A stretch of DNA of 9,019 bases from Methylococcaceae bacterium. Its GTDB lineage: Bacteria > Pseudomonadota > Gammaproteobacteria > Methylococcales > Methylomonadaceae. Within the stretch, counting starts at the first letter, position 1. Each line of letters starts with the position of its first letter. Below are positions 1-7,151 of this stretch, piece after piece. The stretch lies in contig RFQK01000046.1 of NCBI GenBank assembly GCA_009925045.1, forward strand, positions 1 through 9,019, written 5' to 3'. The notes below the pieces were generated by a model. The model made no database searches. It had not been told where the DNA came from and saw nothing but the letters and a program-made list of their open reading frames with translations. The position numbers and the translations under genes were made by a program.

Positions 1-1
1 T

Positions 2-775
2 GATGCCTTGCGCGCTTTCTTGGCGGTTACCCTTTATCCTTTACAATCTTTAGCCAGTTTGCCGGTCGATCTTTATCATGGCTTGAGTGATTTAGCGTTG
101 AGTTCCACTGAACTGCTTAAAGAGAACCAAAAGCTTAAGGAAAATCAGCTCATCAATGATGCTCGTTTATTAAAACTGGCGGCCTTGGAAAAAGAAAATA
201 TTCGTCTCCGTTTGCTCCTGGAAAACTCTTTTCAATTAGGGGAACAGGTATTAGTGGCTGAATTATTGTCAGTCAAGCTCGACCCCTATGAGCACACGGT
301 CATGGTCAATAAAGGGACTCGCTTTGGGATCCATGTCCGGCAACCGGTATTGGATGCGAACGGGATTGTGGGGCAGGTGATCCGGGTTTTACCGAATACC
401 TCCGAAGTGATGTTGATTACGGATCCCGATCATGCCATTCCGGTTGAAGTGAATCGCAACGGACTCAGAACCGTCGCTTTTGGAACCGGTCAGTCTAATC
501 GTTTGCATTTGCCTTTTCTGGCCAACAACGCCGACATCGTCCCCGGTGATTTACTGGTTACTTCAGGGATTGGTGGGGTCTTTCCGGCGGGTTATCCGGT
601 GGCCGTGGTGGATAAATTTGAAGCACGTCCCGATAAGTCGTTCGCGACTATTTACGCAACGCCAAAAGCACAACTGGAAACGAGTCGCGAATTTTTGATC
701 GTCTGGAATGATATGGCTGCAGTTGAATTGGGTGGTGCGCCCAAAGTTCCGGAGGCTGATCATGCCAAACCATAG
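2..775 (+). CDS. mreC: Rod shape-determining protein MreC (5' end truncated by window)
   Basis: MreC is the bitopic inner-membrane protein of the elongasome. Its periplasmic part self-associates and contacts PBP2, linking MreB to cell-wall synthesis. The reading frame is open to the left edge (codons from base 2, reading Asp-Ala-Leu-Arg-Ala-Phe), so the TTG at 8 is not the real start. By comparison with E. coli MreC, about 40 N-terminal residues including the membrane anchor are missing. Visible parts are a Lys/Glu/Leu-rich coiled coil (about residues 35-75 of the fragment), then the two-barrel periplasmic domain with the family signatures DPYEHTVMVNKG, GIVGQV and GDLLVTSGIGGVFPAGYPVA. The protein ends soon after the second barrel, without the long Pro/Gln-rich tail of the E. 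coli protein. Its last 14 bases overlap mreD. mreB is expected just upstream but is outside the window. Identification is secure; only the start is unknown. Confidence 0.95.
   Translation, partial: DALRAFLAVTLYPLQSLASLPVDLYHGLSDLALSSTELLKENQKLKENQLINDARLLKLAALEKENIRLRLLLENSFQLGEQVLVAELLSVKLDPYEHTVMVNKGTRFGIHVRQPVLDANGIVGQVIRVLPNTSEVMLITDPDHAIPVEVNRNGLRTVAFGTGQSNRLHLPFLANNADIVPGDLLVTSGIGGVFPAGYPVAVVDKFEARPDKSFATIYATPKAQLETSREFLIVWNDMAAVELGGAPKVPEADHAKP
751..755 (+). promoter_or_regulatory. Ribosome binding site that fixes the mreD start
   Basis: A GGAGG sequence lies 6 bases before the ATG at 762, inside the last codons of mreC. It is the best Shine-Dalgarno match in the cell-shape cluster. 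It supports the 762 start over the in-frame ATG at 708, which would make MreD overlap mreC by 68 bases and add 18 residues that do not look like MreD. Confidence 0.75.
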
Positions 776-1250
776 CGCTTTTGCGATCCTATATTTCTTT
801 GTGACCTTAGGTGTTGCCATGATCCTGCGCCTGATATCGCTGGGCCCGGTGTTTGATTTATTGAATCCGGACTGGATTATGTTGGTCATGGTGTATTGGA
901 TCATGGCCTTGCCTGAGCGCTTTGGGGTTTTTAGCGGTTTTATGGTGGGTCTGTTAACCGATGTTTTAACAGGGCGAATGCTGGGACAATACGCGCTGAT
1001 TTATGCGGTAATTGCTTATTTTACGGTGAAAGAACACCGGCGTTTGCGGCAATTTCCCATTTTGCACCAATGTTTCTTTGTTTTTTACTTTTTAATGTTT
1101 GCCAAATTATTAGTTTTTGGTCTGGAAAGTCTCAAGGTCGGTAATCGGTTTGGAATTGAGTATTGGTATTCGGTTTTTACCAGTGTTCTTGCATGGCCAG
1201 CGGTGTTTCTAGTGTTGCGATATATTCGGGTACTTGCCCGTATTGCCTGA
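762..1250 (+). CDS. mreD: Rod shape-determining protein MreD
   Basis: MreD is a small polytopic inner-membrane protein of the elongasome that works with MreC. From the ATG at 762 it is 162 residues, the usual length of the family. The sequence is very hydrophobic, with about five or six membrane segments: an N-terminal one at about residues 7-25, others around the WIMLVMVYWIM stretch, and a last one ending in VFLVLRYI. The central MreD signature is present as GFMVGLLTDVLTGRMLGQYAL-like spacing: Gly-Leu, Asp, Gly, then Leu-Gly-Gln and Ala-Leu. The gene overlaps the end of mreC by 14 bases and stops 4 bases before mrdA, so all three are probably translated from one message. MreD diverges quickly between species, so length, topology and gene order carry as much weight as sequence. 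Confidence 0.93.
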   Translation: MPNHSAFAILYFFVTLGVAMILRLISLGPVFDLLNPDWIMLVMVYWIMALPERFGVFSGFMVGLLTDVLTGRMLGQYALIYAVIAYFTVKEHRRLRQFPILHQCFFVFYFLMFAKLLVFGLESLKVGNRFGIEYWYSVFTSVLAWPAVFLVLRYIRVLARIA

Positions 1251-1254
1251 TTAA

Positions 1255-3111
1255 ATGGACACTCGTTTCGGTTATAAAGATCCGTTGTTAGAAGGACGTA
1301 TTTTTCTAAGCCGGGTGGTTGCCGCCTTTGTGCTGATTATTGTCCTGATGCTGGGTTTGGTGGTTCGACTGATTTACCTACAAATTGTCGGTCACGAACA
1401 TTATGCGACCTTATCCAAAGATAATCGTATCAAAATCGCTCCTTTACCGCCGACCCGCGGCATTATTTATGATCGTCAGGGCCGGATGCTGGCGCAAAAT
1501 CTCCCTACCTACACCCTAGAGTTGATCCCAGAACGAATTGAGCAGATTGACCAGACCCTCAAGGACTTGCAACAACTGCTCAATATCTCCGATGAAAAAA
1601 TTGAGTTGTTCAATAAACAACGCAAACGCAACAAGGCTTTTACGCCGACGCCTTTACTGCAAAATTTAACTGAAGATGAGGTGGCCAAGTTTTCTGTAGT
1701 CAGACCCTATTTTCCCGGCGTCGATGTCTACGTGCGTTTGGAAAGGCGATATCCCTATGGTGAATTGGCTTCGCATGTGGTGGGTTATGTGGCGAGAATT
1801 AGTGAGCAGGAGCTTAAGGCTTTGCCTGCAGATGAATATCGCGGTACCGATCATGTTGGTAAAATCGGTATAGAAAAAACCTATGAAGCCGAATTGCATG
1901 GCACGGCGGGCTATGAAGAAATCGAGACCAATGCCCAGGCTCGGGCCATCCATACGGTCTCTACCACTGATCCGATTGCGGGTGCCAATATCTATTTAAC
2001 CCTGGATGTCGATTTACAAAAAGTTGCTTACGAAGGCTTGCGTGACTATAACGGTGCTGCCGTGGCGATTGACATTAAAACGGGTGGAGTATTGGTGTTT
2101 GCCAGTCGTCCAGGATTTGATCCTAATCCCTTTGTATCCGGCATCAGTGCCAAAGAATACAAAGCGCTACAAGACTCAGATGACCAGCCACTCTATAACC
2201 GTGCCTTGCGGGGACAATATCCGCCAGGATCTACAGCTAAGCCTTTTTTGGGCTTGGCCGCCCTGGAATATGGCGTTACTGATTTTAACCATCCTTTATT
2301 CTGTCCTGGTTATTACCGACTACCCAATTCTGAGCACAAATATCGTGACTGGAAAAAATGGGGCCATGGTTCAGTCAACATGAATGAAGCCATCATGCAG
2401 TCTTGCGATGTTTATTTTTATGACCTCGCGATGGCGATGGGTATCGATAAGATGCATGATTTTATGGATAAATTTGGTTTCGGTCGTAAAACCGGTATTG
2501 ATTTAGTCGGTGAAGTCGATGGTTTGTTACCTTCTCGGGAATGGAAAAAACGTTTTCGTAAACATGCCTGGTTTCCGGGGGAAACCATCATTACCGGTAT
2601 TGGTCAGGGATATATGCAAGCCACGCCGGTTCAGTTGGCCAAGGCGACAGCCACTTTAGCGAATAATGGCCGTGAAATTACACCGCATCTGGTTGAAAAA
2701 GTAGTGGGTAAAGACAGTACGGATTACATTGGCGATCAAGAACCCAAAAGTCTGGGCTTAAACAAACAAAATGTTGAGAACATTATTACCGCCATGACCA
2801 ATGTTGTGCATGGGCCACGTGGAACAGCGGGTAGTCTGGCAAAAGGTATTCATTATCATATTGCCGGGAAAACCGGGACTGCTCAGGTGTTTTCGGTTAA
2901 ACAGGAAGAGAAATACAACGAAGATGCGATTGATTTTAAAATGCGTGACCATGCCTTATTTGTTGCCTTAGCCCCCGTAGAGGATCCGCAAATTGCCGTA
3001 GCTGTTATTGCTGAACATGGTGGTCATGGCGGTACAGTTGCTGCTCCGATTGCCGGCGATATTATTGAGGCTTACCTCAAGTCGCAAAAAGGTGGGCATC
3101 ATGAAAGATAA
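1255..3111 (+). CDS. mrdA: Penicillin-binding protein 2 (peptidoglycan transpeptidase of the elongasome)
   Basis: PBP2 is the class B penicillin-binding protein that crosslinks new peptidoglycan strands on the periplasmic face during side-wall growth, paired with RodA. The protein is 618 residues (E. coli 633). It has a short cytoplasmic tail, one membrane anchor at about residues 19-42, a pedestal/dimerisation domain starting with the conserved RGIIYDRQGRMLAQN box, and a C-terminal transpeptidase domain from about residue 265. The penicillin-binding motifs are intact: STAK with the nucleophile Ser326 and Lys329, SCD at 383-385 (PBP2 proteins carry SxD where other PBPs have SxN), and KTGT at 539-542. 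No Shine-Dalgarno is visible before the ATG, which lies 4 bases after the mreD stop, so translation probably depends on ribosomes finishing mreD. The last 11 bases overlap rodA. Confidence 0.97.
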   Translation: MDTRFGYKDPLLEGRIFLSRVVAAFVLIIVLMLGLVVRLIYLQIVGHEHYATLSKDNRIKIAPLPPTRGIIYDRQGRMLAQNLPTYTLELIPERIEQIDQTLKDLQQLLNISDEKIELFNKQRKRNKAFTPTPLLQNLTEDEVAKFSVVRPYFPGVDVYVRLERRYPYGELASHVVGYVARISEQELKALPADEYRGTDHVGKIGIEKTYEAELHGTAGYEEIETNAQARAIHTVSTTDPIAGANIYLTLDVDLQKVAYEGLRDYNGAAVAIDIKTGGVLVFASRPGFDPNPFVSGISAKEYKALQDSDDQPLYNRALRGQYPPGSTAKPFLGLAALEYGVTDFNHPLFCPGYYRLPNSEHKYRDWKKWGHGSVNMNEAIMQSCDVYFYDLAMAMGIDKMHDFMDKFGFGRKTGIDLVGEVDGLLPSREWKKRFRKHAWFPGETIITGIGQGYMQATPVQLAKATATLANNGREITPHLVEKVVGKDSTDYIGDQEPKSLGLNKQNVENIITAMTNVVHGPRGTAGSLAKGIHYHIAGKTGTAQVFSVKQEEKYNEDAIDFKMRDHALFVALAPVEDPQIAVAVIAEHGGHGGTVAAPIAGDIIEAYLKSQKGGHHER

Positions 3112-4228
3112 TCGCGCAGAAGCGTTCGACTCTCCGTCGTTGCTGGGTAATTTATTGCGTCGATTACATGTCGATATCCCGCTATTCCTGGGTTTGTTGA
3201 TGATAGGTGGTCTTAGTTTTGTGATTTTGTACAGTGCCGGCGGTCAGGAAATGCAGGTTTTGATTCGTCATGCCAGTCGTATGGGGTTCGCGATTGCCTT
3301 GATGATTCTGCTGGCTCACATTAACCCTAAGCAGTTGCAAACCTTATCCCCCCTGTTTTTTGCCGGCTGTGTCTTATTATTGATTGCGGTTGCCGTGATG
3401 GGGCAGATTGGTAAAGGCGCTCAGCGTTGGCTGGATTTAGGTGTTTTCAGATTTCAGCCTTCAGAATTTACTAAACTCAGTGCGCCCATGATGGTGGCTT
3501 GGTATCTAGCCGAACAAAGCTTACCGCCCAAGGCTAAACATGTTGGGATTGCTGGGGCTTTATTGCTGGTACCCGTTCTTTTAATTGCTAAGCAGCCTGA
3601 TTTAGGGACAGCTATTCTGGTTGCCAGTTCCGGTGCTGCGGTATTGTTTTTTGCGGGTCTGTCATGGTGGTTTATGGCGGGTTGCGGTGTGATTGGTGTC
3701 GCGCTGTTGCCGGTGTTATGGCATTTCATGCATGACTACCAGAAGAAGCGTGTCCTGACCTTCATCAATCCGGAAGCCGATCCTATGGGTGCTGGCTATC
3801 ATATTATTCAGTCTAAAATTGCGATCGGCTCAGGCGGGATTAATGGTCGTGGTTGGCTGGGCAGTAGTCAGGCTGAATTAGACTTTTTGCCTGAAAGTTC
3901 CACTGATTTTATCTTTGCGGTTTTTGCCGAAGAATTTGGCCTGTTTGGTTGTGTGAGTTTATTGGTTTTGTATTTACTGGTGATCATGCGCTGTTTTTAT
4001 ATTGCTGTGCAAGCCCACGATACCTTTAATCGCTTGCTGGCCGGCAGTCTGTCATTTACATTTTTTGTCTATGTATTTGTCAATATTGGTATGGTGATTG
4101 GCGTGTTACCTGTTGTTGGTGTGCCATTACCTCTGGTGAGTTATGGAGGCACTTCTATGGTGACTTTAATGGCGGGATTTGGCATTCTGATGTCCATTCA
4201 TACTCACGGAAAAAAACACCCGGTCTAA
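3101..4228 (+). CDS. rodA: SEDS-family peptidoglycan glycosyltransferase RodA
   Basis: RodA polymerises lipid II into glycan strands in the inner membrane and acts as a pair with PBP2. The ATG at 3101 gives 375 residues (E. coli 370) and follows an AAGGTG Shine-Dalgarno-like sequence at 3089-3094. An in-frame start at 3008 would add 31 residues read out of frame from the end of mrdA and is unlikely. The protein is polytopic, consistent with the ten segments of the SEDS family. Conserved stretches include GAQRWLDLG with FQPSEFTKL, KQPDLGTAI, and the periplasmic loop DFLPESSTDFIFAVFAEEFG. That loop's Asp269 corresponds to the proposed catalytic Asp of RodA/FtsW. The C-terminus has the GVPLPLVSYGGTS signature. 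The residue before the Thr-Asp pair is Ser where E. coli RodA has His. The stop codon shares its final A with the mltB start. Confidence 0.97.
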   Translation: MKDNRAEAFDSPSLLGNLLRRLHVDIPLFLGLLMIGGLSFVILYSAGGQEMQVLIRHASRMGFAIALMILLAHINPKQLQTLSPLFFAGCVLLLIAVAVMGQIGKGAQRWLDLGVFRFQPSEFTKLSAPMMVAWYLAEQSLPPKAKHVGIAGALLLVPVLLIAKQPDLGTAILVASSGAAVLFFAGLSWWFMAGCGVIGVALLPVLWHFMHDYQKKRVLTFINPEADPMGAGYHIIQSKIAIGSGGINGRGWLGSSQAELDFLPESSTDFIFAVFAEEFGLFGCVSLLVLYLLVIMRCFYIAVQAHDTFNRLLAGSLSFTFFVYVFVNIGMVIGVLPVVGVPLPLVSYGGTSMVTLMAGFGILMSIHTHGKKHPV

Positions 4229-5208
4229 TGCGTACACCCTCTTATTTATTTTTAGTTTTACTGTTTTTTACCCAGACGGTCTGCTCTGAAATCGCTAATA
4301 CCGATAGTTTTAATAGCTTTATTACGAGGATGGTGCGTCAGCATCACTATAATGAAAGCGAGTTAAGGCAGTTGTTTCAGCAGGTAGAGATTCAGCCAGC
4401 GATTCTGGACGCAATGTCTAAACCTGCGGAAGCGAAACCCTGGTTTGCGTATCGGCAAATCTTTATGACAGAATCCAGAATCAGTGCCGGGGTAGATTTT
4501 TGGAATCAGCATCAGGACACACTGAAGTCTGTGGAACAGCGCTTTGGGGTGCCCGCCGAAATCATTATCGCTATCCTGGGCGTGGAAACCAAATATGGTA
4601 CGAATACCGGGCGATATCGAGTCATGGATGCTTTATCGACACTGGGTTTTGCCTACCCCAAACGCAGCGAATTTTTCTTGAAAGAACTCGAACAGTATTT
4701 GTTGCTCACGCGTGATGAAGGCATCGATCCATTATCTGTAAAAGGCTCTTACGCTGGGGCGATGGGGTTTCCGCAATTTATGCCAAGTAGTTTCAGAGGT
4801 TTTGCCGCTGATTTTGAGCATGATCAGCATCGGGATATCTGGAAAAATCCTGCCGATGCCATTGCCAGTGTAGCGAATTATTTTCAACATAATCACTGGC
4901 AAACTGGAAAACCGGTTGCTTTTCAGCTTGAAGCGCATTCGAATAATACGCGCTTGGCTTCAACTAAAGGGATCAAGCCGGATACTACAGTGGGAAAAAT
5001 CAAACACGCCGGGATAAAAGTCCCAAAGCTTTTACCGGATCATTTACCTGCCCGTTTGTTGAGCTACGACATGGGGGATCAGGAGCAATTATGGTTGGTC
5101 ACGGATAATTTTTATGTCATTACCCGTTACAATCACAGCCCACTGTACGCAATGGCGGTATTTCAGTTGGCTGAAGCCATACGCGAACGTCGTCAAATCA
5201 ATGGCTAA
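4228..5208 (+). CDS. mltB: Lytic murein transglycosylase B (GH103), probably soluble periplasmic
   Basis: This enzyme cleaves the MurNAc-GlcNAc bond of peptidoglycan without water, leaving 1,6-anhydro-MurNAc ends. The 326-residue protein matches the MltB/Slt35 family: the catalytic Glu is Glu120 in the ILGVETKYGTNTGRY stretch, followed by GSYAGAMGFPQFMPSSF (173-189) and the C-terminal NFYVITRYNHSPLYAMAV block. A Sec signal peptide covers about residues 1-20, with cleavage likely after Ser20. E. coli MltB is an outer-membrane lipoprotein. Here the only Cys near the cleavage region (Cys19) is preceded by Gln-Thr-Val, which is a poor lipobox, so a soluble periplasmic form is inferred. The ATG overlaps the rodA stop by one base (TAATG) and has no nearby Shine-Dalgarno, indicating coupling to rodA. 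In E. coli mltB lies elsewhere on the chromosome; placement next to rodA, as in pseudomonads, ties it to wall elongation. Confidence 0.95.
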   Translation: MRTPSYLFLVLLFFTQTVCSEIANTDSFNSFITRMVRQHHYNESELRQLFQQVEIQPAILDAMSKPAEAKPWFAYRQIFMTESRISAGVDFWNQHQDTLKSVEQRFGVPAEIIIAILGVETKYGTNTGRYRVMDALSTLGFAYPKRSEFFLKELEQYLLLTRDEGIDPLSVKGSYAGAMGFPQFMPSSFRGFAADFEHDQHRDIWKNPADAIASVANYFQHNHWQTGKPVAFQLEAHSNNTRLASTKGIKPDTTVGKIKHAGIKVPKLLPDHLPARLLSYDMGDQEQLWLVTDNFYVITRYNHSPLYAMAVFQLAEAIRERRQING

Positions 5209-5238
5209 CACTATCGCTTTTCAGGAACAAGCACACCC

Positions 5239-7128
5239 ATGAGTAACGAATATAACGCTGCCGCGATTGAGGTTCTGAGTGGTCTGGATCCGGTGCGCAA
5301 ACGTCCCGGTATGTATACCGATACCACCCGTCCCAATCATTTGGTACAGGAAGTGGTGGATAACAGTGTTGATGAGGCGCTGGCCGGACATGCCAATCAA
5401 ATTGAAGTGACTTTATACAAAGATGGTTCGGTTAAGGTGGTCGATAATGGCAGGGGCATGCCAGTCGATATTCATCCTGAACAAGGTATGCCGGGGGTGG
5501 AGGTGATTCTGACCCAGTTACATGCCGGTGGAAAGTTTTCCAACAAGAATTATCAGTTTTCAGGTGGTCTGCACGGCGTTGGTGTTTCTGTTGTGAATGC
5601 CTTATCCGAGAAGTTGCTGGTTGAAATCAGACGTGGCGGTGGTGTTTACGCCATGGAATTTGCTGGCGGTGAAAAGTTGAGCGAATTACAGCAAACAGGC
5701 AGTATTGGCAAGGCGAATACTGGCACCAGTGTCCATTTCTGGCCGGATGCCAAATATTTTGATTCAGCCAAGGTTTCTGTTTCAAGGTTAAAACATAATT
5801 TAAGAGCCAAGGCGGTTTTATGCCCGGGGTTACGCATTGTCCTCAATTCTGAATTGAGCGATGAACGTTTTGAATGGTGTTATCAAAATGGTTTGCAAGA
5901 GTATCTGTTAGACAGAATTGGTGATGTAGAGTTTTTGCCGCAACAACCGTTTTTAGCGCAAATGGCGGCTCGAACCGAGGCGGTTGAATGGGGCATAGTC
6001 TGGACTTTAGAAAGTTTGTCAGAAACCATTGCTGAAAGTTACGTCAACTTAGTGCCGACCGCGCAAGGTGGAACCCATGTCAATGGCTTGCGGGCAGGTC
6101 TCACCGAAGCGATGCGGGAGTTTTTGGATTTTCGTAATCTATTGCCGCGTGGGGTCAAAATTGCGCCTGAAGATGTCTGGGAAAGCTGTCATTTTGTGTT
6201 ATCAGTAAAGCTGGAGGATCCGCAGTTTTCTGGACAAACCAAAGAACGTTTAAGCTCTAGAGAATGTGTAGCCTTTGTCTCCGGTGTAGCGAAAGACAGT
6301 TTCAGTTTGTGGTTGAATCAGCATCCCTTGGAAGGCGAAAAAATTGCTGAAATTATTCTGTCCAACGCCCAAAAACGCTTGCGTGCCGGTAAAAAAATCA
6401 TTCGCAAGAAAATCACGGCAGGGCCGGCTTTACCCGGGAAACTGGCTGATTGTTCTGCTCAGGATATTAATCGTACCGAATTGTTTTTAGTTGAAGGTGA
6501 TTCTGCGGGTGGTTCAGCCAAGCAGGCCCGAGACCGTGAGTTTCAGGCCATCATGCCTTTACGGGGCAAAATTCTGAATACATGGGAAGTCGATTCGGCG
6601 GAAGTCATGGCATCCCAAGAGGTGCATGATATTGCCGTGGCTTTGGGTATAGAGCCAGATAATGAAGATTTACAGCATTTGCGCTACGGCAAAATTTGTA
6701 TTTTGGCGGATGCGGATTCCGATGGTAATCACATCGCCACCTTAATTTGTGCGTTGTTTTTTAAACATTTTCATGCCCTAGTCAGAGCGGGGCATGTATT
6801 TGTCGCCATGCCGCCGCTATATCGTATCGATGTCGGTAAACGGGTATTTTATGCTCTGGATGAGTCCGAACGTCAGGGTGTGTTGGCGCGAATTGAAGCG
6901 GAAAAATTATCTGGAAAAATTAATATCCAGCGCTTCAAAGGTTTAGGAGAAATGAATCCTTCGCAGTTACGTGAAACCACGATGAATCCGGATACCCGGC
7001 GTCTAGTGCAGTTAGTGATTGATGAAGAGGATGATACCTTTGAACAAATGGATAAACTGTTAGCCAAGAAACGGGCCGCGGATCGTAAAAGCTGGCTGGA
7101 GGATAGAGGTAATCTGGCCGAGGTTTAA
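5239..7128 (+). CDS. parE: DNA topoisomerase IV subunit B
   Basis: ParE is the ATPase subunit of topoisomerase IV, which with ParC unlinks daughter chromosomes in the cytoplasm. The 629-residue length matches E. coli ParE (630) and is too short for a gammaproteobacterial GyrB (about 800). The GHKL ATPase domain has QEVVDNSVDEALAG, with the general base Glu38 and Mg-binding Asn42, then DNGRGMP and GGLHGVGVSVVNALS. The transducer carries QTKERLSSRE. The TOPRIM domain has EGDSAGGSAKQARDRE with Glu419, and DADSD at 491-495. The C-terminus has QRFKGLGEMNP. At the positions equivalent to E. coli quinolone-resistance sites I444, L445, S458 and E460, this protein has the wild-type residues. An AGGA sequence lies 12 bases before the ATG, a rather long spacing. 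It sits 30 bases after mltB, so it may be read through from the cell-wall genes; no clear separate promoter is visible. Confidence 0.97.
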   Translation: MSNEYNAAAIEVLSGLDPVRKRPGMYTDTTRPNHLVQEVVDNSVDEALAGHANQIEVTLYKDGSVKVVDNGRGMPVDIHPEQGMPGVEVILTQLHAGGKFSNKNYQFSGGLHGVGVSVVNALSEKLLVEIRRGGGVYAMEFAGGEKLSELQQTGSIGKANTGTSVHFWPDAKYFDSAKVSVSRLKHNLRAKAVLCPGLRIVLNSELSDERFEWCYQNGLQEYLLDRIGDVEFLPQQPFLAQMAARTEAVEWGIVWTLESLSETIAESYVNLVPTAQGGTHVNGLRAGLTEAMREFLDFRNLLPRGVKIAPEDVWESCHFVLSVKLEDPQFSGQTKERLSSRECVAFVSGVAKDSFSLWLNQHPLEGEKIAEIILSNAQKRLRAGKKIIRKKITAGPALPGKLADCSAQDINRTELFLVEGDSAGGSAKQARDREFQAIMPLRGKILNTWEVDSAEVMASQEVHDIAVALGIEPDNEDLQHLRYGKICILADADSDGNHIATLICALFFKHFHALVRAGHVFVAMPPLYRIDVGKRVFYALDESERQGVLARIEAEKLSGKINIQRFKGLGEMNPSQLRETTMNPDTRRLVQLVIDEEDDTFEQMDKLLAKKRAADRKSWLEDRGNLAEV

Positions 7129-7151
7129 TCGCAGTAGTGGGAAGGCTGCCA
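7129..7151. other. Short convergent gap between parE and argA, no clear terminator
   Basis: Only 23 bases separate the two stop codons. The best hairpin is a 4-base GCAG/CTGC stem with an 11-base loop (7131-7149). It is too weak to be an intrinsic terminator and has no T-run on either strand. The two transcripts therefore probably run into each other, or termination is Rho-dependent. Confidence 0.5.

Noticed and set aside
563..904. 113-codon minus-strand frame across the mreC/mreD junction
   Set aside because: It is antisense to two well-supported genes, has no recognisable domain and no promoter or ribosome site.
2006..2383. 125-codon frame inside mrdA on the same strand
   Set aside because: It sits in the alternate frame over the PBP2 transpeptidase domain, including the STAK motif region. 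It is a shadow of the real gene.
4240..4290. Lipobox in the MltB signal peptide
   Set aside because: The Cys at residue 19 is preceded by Gln-Thr-Val. Val directly before the Cys, and Gln at -3, do not fit the lipobox pattern.
6487..6621. Possible quinolone-resistance changes in ParE
   Set aside because: The residues at the positions equivalent to E. coli I444, L445, S458 and E460 are all the wild-type ones.
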